A stretch of DNA of 64,000 nt from HKCCE3408 sp039183205. GTDB taxonomy: Bacteria; Pseudomonadota; Alphaproteobacteria; Rhodobacterales; Rhodobacteraceae. Of the stretch, positions 1 to 8,914 are shown in pieces (position 1 is the first letter of the stretch; every line of letters begins with the position of its first letter). Below the pieces are notes generated by a model. It searched no databases. It was not told the DNA's origin and was given only the letters and a program-made list of their open reading frames with translations. The stretch lies in NCBI GenBank assembly GCA_039183205.1, contig JBCDBR010000014.1:1-64000 (forward strand), written 5' to 3'. The translations under genes were made by a program, and so were the position numbers.

Positions 1-977
1 CCGTCAAGTGCCACTGCGTAGGTCGGGACGCGTTCGGTGAAGGGTGCGGGGCTTTGCCCTGTGCGCACATCGTATTGGAACCCGTGCCAAGGACAGGTGA
101 CCAAGCAATCGATGATGCGCCCTTCGCCCAAGGGGCCGTTTTGATGCGCACAGGCGTTTGAAATGGCCGACAAAGCACCTTGATGGCGGAACACCGCGAC
201 CCGGTCGCCGCCCGGCAAAATTGCGATCTTCGCCCGACCTTCGGCGATCTCATCGACGGTTCCGATGCGGACCCAGCCGTCCTTTGCCGCCTGCGCGGGC
301 GCATCGCCGCCCGCCCGATCCTTCAGCGCCGCCATGACATGAAGTGCCACGACCACCACGGCGCAGGCCAAAATCACCCAAGTCAACGTCTGGTTTCGGT
401 GATCAAGCAGGACGCCCCACGCCACATGTCCGACCACCGCCGCATAGGCGGGATAGATCAGATAGTGCAGGCTTTTCCAGATCCGCGGGGTCAAGAATTT
501 CATCCAGAAATCGTGACTTGTCGCGGCCAGTACGGCGAGCGACAGAAGTGCAAAAATCCCAAAGAATTCAAATGGAAACCCAGCCACCTGAGCCCATGAC
601 GTGCGCGCCGACAGCAGGTTCTCGACCTGCCCCACCGGCGAAAACGCGAAGTACCAGCCCAAGATAAAACCAACATGCGTCAGCGCGACGAAGAGCGTCA
701 GCACACCGAAATGCCGCCGGTTGTAAAGCAACGGCAAAAACCGGGCGTCGAGCCGCGCCAGCGGACCAATCGCTAAGATGACCGTCATCATCAAAAACGC
801 ACAGAGACCGAAGGCTCTGGCATTCGTGATCGCCCCGTCAACCGGGCGGCCATGGTCGAGCCAATCGGGCACGACATAGAGGAAAATCCAAACAAAAACC
901 CCGATGCATATCAGCAAAACCGCGTCGTAGAACCACTTGTTCTGGTTCCATTGCACGGGGATGTATTTGACGCTCAC
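1..977 (-). CDS. Ferric-reductase-like membrane cytochrome with C-terminal Rieske [2Fe-2S] domain (partial)
   Basis: The 325 residues in the window run off the left edge, so the C-terminus is missing. The first ~215 residues hold about six hydrophobic helices. His89 and His101 lie in one helix and His171 and His184 in another, which suits a b-type haem pair of the ferric-reductase transmembrane family. Residues ~233-325 are a Rieske domain with Cys276-x-His278 (in NACAHQNGPLGEG) and Cys295-x2-His298 (in CPWHGF). Predicted role: electron transfer across or to the inner membrane. The GTG start overlaps the upstream TGA by 4 nt (GTGA), so it is translationally coupled to the small membrane protein and belongs to the ThDP-Rieske operon. 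Substrate and partner are unknown. Confidence 0.8.
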   Translation of the reverse strand, partial: MSVKYIPVQWNQNKWFYDAVLLICIGVFVWIFLYVVPDWLDHGRPVDGAITNARAFGLCAFLMMTVILAIGPLARLDARFLPLLYNRRHFGVLTLFVALTHVGFILGWYFAFSPVGQVENLLSARTSWAQVAGFPFEFFGIFALLSLAVLAATSHDFWMKFLTPRIWKSLHYLIYPAYAAVVGHVAWGVLLDHRNQTLTWVILACAVVVVALHVMAALKDRAGGDAPAQAAKDGWVRIGTVDEIAEGRAKIAILPGGDRVAVFRHQGALSAISNACAHQNGPLGEGRIIDCLVTCPWHGFQYDVRTGQSPAPFTERVPTYAVALD

Positions 978-1339
978 GGCCCGGCCTCGCTGAGCTGGAC
1001 CGGTTCAATAACGCGATCCCATGGTTGCCGGTTGGCGATCCCGGCCAGAAGGATTGCACACACCGTCGCGGCCATCACAAAGGCTGCGGCCTGATGTGCC
1101 CGCCGTGGCGGCACATGGCGGAGTTGCCAGCGATCGCGCCCGGTCTCCAAAAGCCACCACCGCCAGAGAACCAGTGGCCAGATCAGTAAAATGCCAGGGA
1201 CAAGAAGGGGTCGAAAGATGTAGGCGCCGCGGGCATCCTCATCGATCCGATCAATACCCCAGATCAAAAACACAGCCGCCACGGCAGCCCCGATCCACAG
1301 CCAGATTTCTGCTATAAGAAGGATTACGGTCGCGCTCAT
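974..1339 (-). CDS. Small integral membrane protein of the Rieske operon
   Basis: A 121-residue protein with three likely transmembrane helices (about 5-29, 44-60 and 84-103) and a Trp/Arg-rich loop between the second and third. No family recognised. It begins on the base after the stop codon of the ThDP-Rieske gene, and its stop overlaps the start of the Rieske/ferric-reductase gene, so it is almost certainly co-translated with both. A membrane anchor or small subunit of a redox complex is a reasonable guess from position only. Confidence 0.75.
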   Translation of the reverse strand: MSATVILLIAEIWLWIGAAVAAVFLIWGIDRIDEDARGAYIFRPLLVPGILLIWPLVLWRWWLLETGRDRWQLRHVPPRRAHQAAAFVMAATVCAILLAGIANRQPWDRVIEPVQLSEAGP

Positions 1340-3310
1340 CTAGACAAGCTCCGCATCGGTCATGATCTCGACCAAAGCCGGGCCATCGACGGCCAGCGCC
1401 TCGGCCAATGCCGCCTCGACATCCGCGCCACGCGTCACCTTGGCGCCATGCGCACCGCATAGCCGTGCAAAGGCGCTAAAGGATGGATTGACCAATGAGG
1501 TTTCCCATACCGGCCACTCGCCGGCGCGCTGCTCTTTGGAAATTTTGCCAAGCTCATCGTTGTGCAACAGGACATGCGTGATATCCATGCCGTATTTCAC
1601 CGCCGTCGTGAGTTCCATCGCATATTGGCCAAATCCGCCATCTCCCGAGACTGAAATGACCTTTGCCCCGCGAAAGCGGTCGAAATCCCGCACCGCGGCC
1701 CACGCGCCCATTGCCGCCGGAAGGGCAAAACCGATGGACCCGAGATACCCAGACATCAGAACATGCTGGCCCTTTGTCTCGAAATACCGGCCAAAGGAAT
1801 AGGTGTTGTTGCCGACATCGACGGCGATCACCGCATCGGGCGGCGCAACCCGCGCCAAGGCTTCGAAGATGGCGACCGAGGCCACGCCATTGGCGCCCTC
1901 TTCGGTCAAGCGGCGCTGCTTTTCAGCCCGCCAAATGGCCCAGCGTTCGTCCAATTCGCTAAGTTGATCGGGGGCATCGGCATGGGGCGACACGTCGTCG
2001 ATCACAGCATCGCAAAACGCACCGATCTCGCCCCAAATCGGCAGGGTCACAGGATGAAACCGGCCCAATTGCATGCGTTCGTAATCGACTTGGATGATCG
2101 GTTTTTTCGGCTCAATCCCGGTATGGTTGGAAAACGAGGTTCCCAGACAGATGAGCAGGTCTGCTTCGTTCATAAACCAGCTGGCAATGGGCGTGCCGGA
2201 TCGGCCGATCACGCCGGCGGCATTGGGGTGGCTATCGGGGATCAAGCCTTTGCCCTTGAACGTTGTGACAACCGGGGCGCCAAGCCGTTCTGCGAGGGCC
2301 ACGATCTGATCCTTCGTCTCCCAGGCTCCGAAGCCGATGATCAGCATCGGGCGCCGTGCGGCATTGATCATCTCGACGGCTTTCGCCACATCCGCAGCGG
2401 CGGCATGAACAACTGGGGTGCCCATCCGCCCCACAGGCGTCTGCGCATCGGCATCGCTTGGGATGGTCTGCACATCATCGGGAAAGATCAAATGCGCCAC
2501 GTCGCTTTCCACTAGCGCGGCCTTGACCGCAAGGGAGGCAAGCTCTGGCGCGTTCGACGAGGGCAACACAGTTTTCGAAAACTTGCTGACGGCTTCGAAG
2601 GCGGAGCTGAGATCGATGTCTTGGAACGCGCCGGGGCCGAAGACTTGGGTTTGGACTTGGCCGGTGAGAGCCAAGACCGGCGCACGGTCTACTTTGGCGT
2701 CCCACATGCCGGTCAATAGGTTCGTCGCCCCAGGCCCGGCAATGGTCAGGCACGCGGCCGGCTTGCCCGTCAGCTTGCCATAGGCCGAGGCGGCGAAGGC
2801 AGCCGCCCCTTCGTGGCGGATGCCGACATACCTCATCTCGCCTTTAACCGTTGCGGTGCGAATAGCCTCTGCAAGGCCAAGGTTCGAATGGCCGACCATG
2901 CCAAAGACCCGCTTAACGCCCCAATTGACGAAAGTTTCGACCATCGCATCGCTGACGGTGCGCGGCCGCTCCGGATCGGGCTCCAGCCCGACAAAGACCG
3001 CGCCGTCGCGCAACTCCACCGGATAGAGCTTTTGGCCAGCATCTTCATGCCCGCCCGGCGGCATCCCCGTCAGCGGGTCGAAATCCCAGCCATGCCATGG
3101 GCAGCGGATCCAGCACTTGCCTTCTACGCCTTCTTCGATGGAGCCCTCACCCAATGGGCCACCTTGGTGCGGGCATCGATTGTCCATCGCCGCCCATTGA
3201 CCGGCGAAATGCGAAAGACATAAAGACGTCGTGCGTGCCGTTACGGTTTTAACCCGCCCCTCCGGCAGATCGGCCACTTCTGCGACCTCAATCCAATCAA
3301 GCTCACGCAC
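1340..3310 (-). CDS. Rieske domain fused to ThDP-dependent enzyme (pyruvate oxidase/acetolactate synthase family)
   Basis: 656 residues. Residues 1-~108 form a Rieske [2Fe-2S] domain: Cys46-Pro-His48 and Cys70-x2-His73 (CPWHGW). Residues ~115-656 are a complete three-domain ThDP enzyme. Glu167 in RHEGAAAFAAS is the usual cofactor-activating glutamate, AGPGATN is the conserved turn after it, and GDG556-558 followed 25 residues later by Asn584 is the ThDP/Mg motif. The middle region (FQDIDLSSAFE) and the C-terminal part resemble E. coli PoxB more than biosynthetic IlvB. Likely reaction: decarboxylation of pyruvate or another 2-oxo acid with electrons leaving through the fused iron-sulfur cluster. 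This is inference; substrate and FAD content cannot be read from sequence. First gene of an operon with two membrane proteins. Confidence 0.85.
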   Translation of the reverse strand: MRELDWIEVAEVADLPEGRVKTVTARTTSLCLSHFAGQWAAMDNRCPHQGGPLGEGSIEEGVEGKCWIRCPWHGWDFDPLTGMPPGGHEDAGQKLYPVELRDGAVFVGLEPDPERPRTVSDAMVETFVNWGVKRVFGMVGHSNLGLAEAIRTATVKGEMRYVGIRHEGAAAFAASAYGKLTGKPAACLTIAGPGATNLLTGMWDAKVDRAPVLALTGQVQTQVFGPGAFQDIDLSSAFEAVSKFSKTVLPSSNAPELASLAVKAALVESDVAHLIFPDDVQTIPSDADAQTPVGRMGTPVVHAAAADVAKAVEMINAARRPMLIIGFGAWETKDQIVALAERLGAPVVTTFKGKGLIPDSHPNAAGVIGRSGTPIASWFMNEADLLICLGTSFSNHTGIEPKKPIIQVDYERMQLGRFHPVTLPIWGEIGAFCDAVIDDVSPHADAPDQLSELDERWAIWRAEKQRRLTEEGANGVASVAIFEALARVAPPDAVIAVDVGNNTYSFGRYFETKGQHVLMSGYLGSIGFALPAAMGAWAAVRDFDRFRGAKVISVSGDGGFGQYAMELTTAVKYGMDITHVLLHNDELGKISKEQRAGEWPVWETSLVNPSFSAFARLCGAHGAKVTRGADVEAALAEALAVDGPALVEIMTDAELV

Positions 3311-3562
3311 TGGAATTCCCCCATTCCGGTTTTGCTGGCATGTTTGGCGACATCAAACCGATCTTGCGCCTGAGAAGCAAAACACAATGTTTGTCGAGGT
3401 AAACCAATGATTTAAAAACGAAGAACCGTTTGCGGATGAAAGCATTCACGGTTCTGTATGCAGCACGCAGCATTGAGTTGCCCGCACTCTGTGCACGCGA
3501 TTTACCCATGCAGGCACTGGTGCTACGCTGGCCCGCATGCGGTGACCGGAGGAGTGTTTTGC

Positions 3563-4837
3563 ATGGGTAACGGGAGGCCAATTTCGCTTTGGGCCCAATC
3601 CGCAGCAGAACAGCCCCCAAAAGCGCCAGACGCGCTGCCGTCCGAGGTCGAACTGGCGATTGTCGGCGGCGGATTTACCGGGCTTTCTACGGCGCTGCAT
3701 GCGGCCGATGCCGGTCTCAACGCCCACGTGCTTGAGGCCCGCGAGATCGGATTTGGCGGCTCGGGGCGGAATGTCGGGCTCGTGAATGCGGGCATTTGGC
3801 TACCGCCAGCCGCGGTGCGCGCCAAACTCGGTCAACGCTATGGGCCGCATTTTTTGCAGCGCTTTGGGGACGGCCCGCAAATGGTCTTCGATCTCATCGA
3901 ACGCTACCAAATCCAATGCGAGGCGACACGGGCGGGCACGATCCATGCCGCCCATGCTGCCTCGGGCATGGCCGAATTGCGCGGCCGGTTCGACGACTGG
4001 CAGGCCATGGACGCTCCGGTCGAGCTATTGGATGCCGATAGAGTTGCCGCAAAGATCGGAACCCGAGCCTTTGTCGGTGGCCTGTTGGACAAACGCGCCG
4101 GCACGATCAATCCCATGAGCTACGTTCGGGGCTTGGCGCGGGCCGCCAATGCGGCCGGTGCAAAGATCACGACCGGTGTGAAGGTGACAGCGCTGTCGCC
4201 GGAAAACAGCGCCTGGCGGCTTGACACAAGCCAAGGACCCTTACGCGCCAAATTTGTCGTCTTGGGCACCAACGCCTACACCGATCAACTTTGGCCCGGG
4301 CTTAAATCCAGTTTCACGCCAATCCAGTATTTTCAATTTGCCACCGCGCCTTTGGGGGCGGATGCTGCCTCCATTCTCCCGGAACGGCAGGGCGTTTGGG
4401 ATACTGGCAAGATCATGATCTCGATCCGGCGCGACCGGTCGGACCGCTTGATCGTAGGTTCAATGGGCCGCGTCTTGGGCGACAGATCGGCCGGCATTTC
4501 CCATCGGTGGGCCCGGCGGCAGATCGCGCGGCTTTTCCCCGCACTTGGCCCGGTCACCTTCGAAGAGGCCTGGGACGGACACATTGCCATGACGGCCGAT
4601 CACCTGCCTCGCATTCACCGGCTTGCCGAGCGGCTTTACACCCCGATCGCCTATAACGGTCGCGGCATCACGACAGGCACGATCTTTGGCCAGGCCATGG
4701 CCGCGTTGCTGACCGGTGCGGACCCGGCCGACCTGCCCTTACCAATCACCGATGTCACAGCCGAAAGCGCCGGCGCGCTGAAGCGCCGATTTTTCGATCT
4801 CGGCTTTACCGCAAATCAAGTGCTGCGGGGATTTTGA
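3563..4837 (+). CDS. FAD-dependent amine/amino-acid oxidase (DAO family)
   Basis: About 424 residues starting at an ATG preceded by GGAGGAG 8 nt upstream; the upstream ATG at 3458 lacks such a site. The dinucleotide motif VGGGFTG (GxGxxG, residues ~35-40) is followed by a glutamate about 20 residues later (VLEARE) that would bind the ribose. The motif GGSGRNVGLVNAG is typical of the DAO family branch with gamma-glutamylputrescine, pipecolate and N-methyl amino acid oxidases. It probably oxidises a secondary or primary amine of an amino-acid-like substrate to an imine with H2O2 release. It lies 3 nt upstream of hyuA/hyuB-type genes, which suggests a catabolic pathway for an N-substituted or cyclic amide. 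Confidence 0.85.
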   Translation: MGNGRPISLWAQSAAEQPPKAPDALPSEVELAIVGGGFTGLSTALHAADAGLNAHVLEAREIGFGGSGRNVGLVNAGIWLPPAAVRAKLGQRYGPHFLQRFGDGPQMVFDLIERYQIQCEATRAGTIHAAHAASGMAELRGRFDDWQAMDAPVELLDADRVAAKIGTRAFVGGLLDKRAGTINPMSYVRGLARAANAAGAKITTGVKVTALSPENSAWRLDTSQGPLRAKFVVLGTNAYTDQLWPGLKSSFTPIQYFQFATAPLGADAASILPERQGVWDTGKIMISIRRDRSDRLIVGSMGRVLGDRSAGISHRWARRQIARLFPALGPVTFEEAWDGHIAMTADHLPRIHRLAERLYTPIAYNGRGITTGTIFGQAMAALLTGADPADLPLPITDVTAESAGALKRRFFDLGFTANQVLRGF

Positions 4838-4840
4838 TCC

Positions 4841-6907
4841 ATGATCCGTGTCGGCGCCGATATCGGCGGTACGTTCACAGATATCGTGTTGTCGTATCCC
4901 GGTGGGCTGGCCACGGCGAAGGTCCTAACCGATTACGCAGCGCCCGAACGCGCCATTTTGGGCGGGATCGACGCGGCGGCGCAGACGGCGGGAATAGCGC
5001 TAGAGGACATTGAACATGTCATCCACGGCACAACTTTGGTGACCAACGCGCTGATCGAGCGTCGCGGTGCAAGGACTGTCTTTATTACCACCCAAGGGTT
5101 CCGGGACGTCATTGAGATGCGGTCGGAGAACCGATTTGAACAATACGACCTAAACCTAGATCTGCCACTGCCCTTGGTTCCACGCCAAGATCGGCTGACC
5201 CTGCCCGAGCGGATCGGCCCGGACGGAGACGTCTTACTGCCGCTTGACCCCGAGCGCGCGCGGACGATGGCACAGACGGTGGTTGCGGCAGGCTATGAGG
5301 CCGTGGCCATAGGCTTTATGCACGCCTATGCCAATGACGCCCACGAACGCATGGTCGCGGCGGCTTTGGCAGAAATCGCGCCCGACCTGCCCGTGTCGCT
5401 GTCATCGGTGGTCGCGCCGCGCATGCGAGAGCTGCCGAGGTTCAACACGGTGATCGCAAATGCTTATGTCCAACCCCGGGTTGCGGCCTATCTGGGCCGC
5501 TTGACAGCCCAGCTCGCCCAGGCTGGCATCGACGCACCGGTCTTCTTGATGCATTCAGGGGGCGGGCTGATTTCGGTTGAGACCGCCGCTGAACAACCTG
5601 TGCGCCTCTTGGAATCAGGGCCAGCCGGAGGGGCAATTTTTGCCGCGCACTACGCCCAGGCCCATGGCATCCATGCCGCCTTGTCCTTCGATATGGGTGG
5701 AACGACCGCAAAGATTTGCCTTATCGATGATGGACGCCCCACAACCGCCAACACGTTCGAAGTGGCCCGCACCTATCGGTTCAAAAAGGGCTCTGGCATG
5801 GTGGTGTCCACACCGGTCATCGAAATGGTGGAAATCGGCGCTGGCGGCGGCTCTATCGCGCGCAGCGATGCGCTTGGACGGTTGCAGGTCGGGCCGCAAT
5901 CTGCCGGATCAGAGCCCGGACCCGCCGCCTACCAGCGGGGCGGCACGGCACCCACCGTCACCGATGCTAACCTGTTGCTGGGCCGACTGGACGCCGACGC
6001 CTTTGCCGGCGGGGCGATCCCTTTGGCGCCAGAGCGCGCCCAGGCCGCACTGAACCCATTGGCGCAGGCCCAAGACCTGACCCTGACGGAAACCGCATTC
6101 GGTGTGACCGAACTGGTTGATGAAAACATGGCCAATGCCGCGCGCGTCCACAGTGTAGAAAACGGCCGGGATATCGAGCATTTCACCATGGTGGCATTCG
6201 GCGGTGGCGCCCCGCTCCATGCATGCCGGCAATGCGAAAAACTGGGCATCGATGCCTGCCTGATCCCCCCGGGGGCCGGGGTTGGCTCGGCCATTGGCTT
6301 TTTGCAAGCGCCAGTCAGTTACGAAGCGACCCGTGGGCTGTTCCAGAGCCTCGACGCCTTCGACGCCGCGCGTGTCAATGCAACCCTGGCGGCAATGGAA
6401 GCCGAGGCCCGCAATTTCGTCATCCGCGGCGCCGAACAAAAGCCCGTCACGATCCAAGTGACCGCCTATATGCGCTATCGCGGACAAGGCTGGGATATTC
6501 CCGTGGCCCTGCCCAAGACGCGGCTTGAACCGACCGATCTACCGGCCATCCATGCCGCGTTCGATGCGGCGTATACGGGGCTTTTTGGGCGTATCATCGA
6601 CGGTTTGTCACCGGAGATCACCAATTGGTCGCTCACCGTATCCACGACACAAACGCCGCCCGAATTGCGCGTCGCATTGCGCCAAGGTGAGCCGGCGCCA
6701 GTGGCCAAGTACCGACGCCTGTTCGACGCCGGTCTGCGCGCAGAGGTTGAGGCAGCAGAGATCGCGCGCGCTGATCTGGGCCCTGGTCTCTGCATCGACG
6801 GGCCAGCGATTATTACCGAACCTGAAACATCCACCATCGTCACCGCCGCATTCCGCGCTATTGGTCAAGTGGACGGCTCAATCCTGCTGATCCGGAAACC
6901 GACATGA
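4841..6907 (+). CDS. Hydantoinase/5-oxoprolinase family protein, subunit A
   Basis: 688 residues, full length for the HyuA family. The N-terminus GADIGGTFTDIVL is the ATP-binding motif of this actin/Hsp70-like fold, and a second phosphate motif SFDMGGTTAK lies near residue 280. Family members hydrolyse 5-oxoproline, N-methylhydantoin or (with a gamma subunit) carboxylate acetone and acetophenone. No third subunit is present here, which favours an ATP-dependent cyclic-amide hydrolase. It overlaps the B subunit by 4 nt (ATGA), so A and B are made as a pair. Confidence 0.9.
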   Translation: MIRVGADIGGTFTDIVLSYPGGLATAKVLTDYAAPERAILGGIDAAAQTAGIALEDIEHVIHGTTLVTNALIERRGARTVFITTQGFRDVIEMRSENRFEQYDLNLDLPLPLVPRQDRLTLPERIGPDGDVLLPLDPERARTMAQTVVAAGYEAVAIGFMHAYANDAHERMVAAALAEIAPDLPVSLSSVVAPRMRELPRFNTVIANAYVQPRVAAYLGRLTAQLAQAGIDAPVFLMHSGGGLISVETAAEQPVRLLESGPAGGAIFAAHYAQAHGIHAALSFDMGGTTAKICLIDDGRPTTANTFEVARTYRFKKGSGMVVSTPVIEMVEIGAGGGSIARSDALGRLQVGPQSAGSEPGPAAYQRGGTAPTVTDANLLLGRLDADAFAGGAIPLAPERAQAALNPLAQAQDLTLTETAFGVTELVDENMANAARVHSVENGRDIEHFTMVAFGGGAPLHACRQCEKLGIDACLIPPGAGVGSAIGFLQAPVSYEATRGLFQSLDAFDAARVNATLAAMEAEARNFVIRGAEQKPVTIQVTAYMRYRGQGWDIPVALPKTRLEPTDLPAIHAAFDAAYTGLFGRIIDGLSPEITNWSLTVSTTQTPPELRVALRQGEPAPVAKYRRLFDAGLRAEVEAAEIARADLGPGLCIDGPAIITEPETSTIVTAAFRAIGQVDGSILLIRKPT

Positions 6908-8529
6908 AGTCCCTTGACCAACAGATAATGTGGAACCGCCTTGTTGCGGTTGTCGAAGAACAAGCCACGACGTTGATCCGGACGGCATTTTCAACATCCG
7001 TGCGGGAAGCGGGCGATCTTTCGGCCGGGCTTTTCGATGCGCGCGCCAGGATGATGGTGCAGGCCGTTACCGGTACGCCCGGACATGTAAACGCCATGGC
7101 CGAAAGCGTTGGCCACTTCGCAGACGCCATTGGCCGCGACACGATCCAAGAAGGCGATGTTTATATCACCAATGATCCCTGGCTCGGCACCGGGCACCTT
7201 CATGACATCACCGTTGTCACGCCGATCTTTCGCAAAGCGCTCCATATCGGGTATTTCGCCTGCACGGCCCATGTCGTGGATATCGGTGGACGCGGCTTTG
7301 GCCCTGATGCGGGGGAGGTCTTTGAGGAAGGCCTGTTGATCCCGATCACGCGATTTGCCGACAAAGGCGTGGTGTCCTCCCTCTTGCTGCAAATGATCCG
7401 GGCGAATGTGCGCACACCGGATCAAACGGTGGGCGATATCTATTCGCTCGCCGCCTGCAACGCCGCCGGAGAGCGCCGCCTGCACGCGATGCTTGATGAA
7501 TTCGGCATTGACGATCTGAGCAGCCTTTCAGATTACATCGCCACGGCCAGCGACCGGGCCACGCGCACCGCGATTGAGGCCGTCCCCGATGGCAGCTACC
7601 GTCATGAAATGCGCGTCGATGGTTACGATGCGCCGGCCGAATTGGTCGTCACACTTACCGTCGCGGGCGATCGCATTACCGCTGATTTTGCTGGGACAAC
7701 CGGGGCAAGCGCCTTTGGCGTGAACGTCCCCGAAGTCTATACCCGCGCATATGCGTGCTATGCGCTGAAATGCGCGATCGCACCGGAAGTGCCAAACAAC
7801 ACCGCTTCGCTCGCTCCGTTCGAGATCACCGCGCCCGCCGGCTCGATTTTGGCCGCCGAACGTCCTGCCCCCGTATCGGTGCGCCATGTGATCGGGCATT
7901 TGGTCCCCGACGTCGTCTTGGGCGCATTGCATGCGGCAATGCCGGGGCATGTCCCGGCAGAGGGTGCCTCTGCTCTGTGGAATATCCAGATCTCCGCCCG
8001 CGGCGTAGATCCCGCCGCCGACCTGCCGCCAGCAGAGATCTTGATGTTCAATTCCGGCGGCACCGGTGCCCGGCCCGCAGCCGATGGTCTTTCGGCCACG
8101 GCGTTTCCCTCGGGCGTTTCAACCATGAGCGTCGAGGCCACCGAGCAGACCGGACCGATCACGGTCTGGCGCAAGGAACTGCGCCCGGGCTCCGGCGGGG
8201 CGGGCCGCCAACGCGGTGGGCTGGGCCAAGTGATCGAAATCGGCCCGCGCGACGGATATGGGTTTTGGTTTAACGCAATGTTTGATCGCTGCGAGAACCC
8301 GGCGCGTGGCCGGGCTGGTGGCGCGCCAGGGGCCTGCGGATCGGTCACGCGCGGCGATGGGTCGGCATTGCGCGCAAAGGGCCGGCAATGGATTGCACCA
8401 GGTCAAAGGCTCGTCTTGAACCTGCCCGGAGGCGGCGGCTACGGTGCCCCAGAGGATAGGGACCCAGAAGCTGTCGAAAGCGACCGCGCAGCGGGTTATC
8501 TTGACGATGACACGGCTCAGGATCCCTAG
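6904..8529 (+). CDS. Hydantoinase/5-oxoprolinase family protein, subunit B
   Basis: 541 residues, the usual size of HyuB. The N-terminus contains the family hallmarks TSVREAGDLSAGLFD and ITNDPWLGTGHLHDITV, and a Gly-rich C-terminus with RPGSGGAGRQRGG and LPGGGGYG. It should form the catalytic complex with the HyuA-type subunit encoded immediately upstream. Final gene of the three-gene plus-strand operon that starts with the FAD oxidase. Confidence 0.9.
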   Translation: MKSLDQQIMWNRLVAVVEEQATTLIRTAFSTSVREAGDLSAGLFDARARMMVQAVTGTPGHVNAMAESVGHFADAIGRDTIQEGDVYITNDPWLGTGHLHDITVVTPIFRKALHIGYFACTAHVVDIGGRGFGPDAGEVFEEGLLIPITRFADKGVVSSLLLQMIRANVRTPDQTVGDIYSLAACNAAGERRLHAMLDEFGIDDLSSLSDYIATASDRATRTAIEAVPDGSYRHEMRVDGYDAPAELVVTLTVAGDRITADFAGTTGASAFGVNVPEVYTRAYACYALKCAIAPEVPNNTASLAPFEITAPAGSILAAERPAPVSVRHVIGHLVPDVVLGALHAAMPGHVPAEGASALWNIQISARGVDPAADLPPAEILMFNSGGTGARPAADGLSATAFPSGVSTMSVEATEQTGPITVWRKELRPGSGGAGRQRGGLGQVIEIGPRDGYGFWFNAMFDRCENPARGRAGGAPGACGSVTRGDGSALRAKGRQWIAPGQRLVLNLPGGGGYGAPEDRDPEAVESDRAAGYLDDDTAQDP

Positions 8530-8914
8530 CCGGCAGCGGCGTCGGCGGCGCAGTTGGTCGCGGCGCGCAGGACACTCGGTCATCAATCGCACCTGGTCGC
8601 AACCCGTTGTGATGGCTGAAAAGCCGACCGCACAAATCGCACCGACCATTGACGCAAAATACAGAGGCTGAAAACGCATCGGGCCTATATCGCTAATCCA
8701 GCAAAGCTCCGACGCGTGCGCCGCTTGGGTGTGAGCCGCGAACGAGGCTTTCGGATTGGAAACAACCGGTCCTGACGCGGAACTGCCTAAATGGGGATGA
8801 TCAGATCGCCTTGTCGAAACCGCGAGGGCAAGCCGATCACGCAGGGTGCATCCCTTGCATGCGTTGCAAAACAATCCTAATGACCCCTGCAACCTGAGCG
8901 GATTGGGGCTGCGC
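8530..8914. other. Intergenic region, no supported gene
   Basis: A 385-nt stretch between the hydantoinase operon and the YrbL-like gene. On the minus strand a reading frame from the ATG at 8678 encodes a short lipoprotein-like start (hydrophobic segment ending in SAITTGC) but then runs without a natural end through the hydantoinase gene. It could be a decayed small lipoprotein. No ribosome site, homologue or terminator was recognised. Confidence 0.4.
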
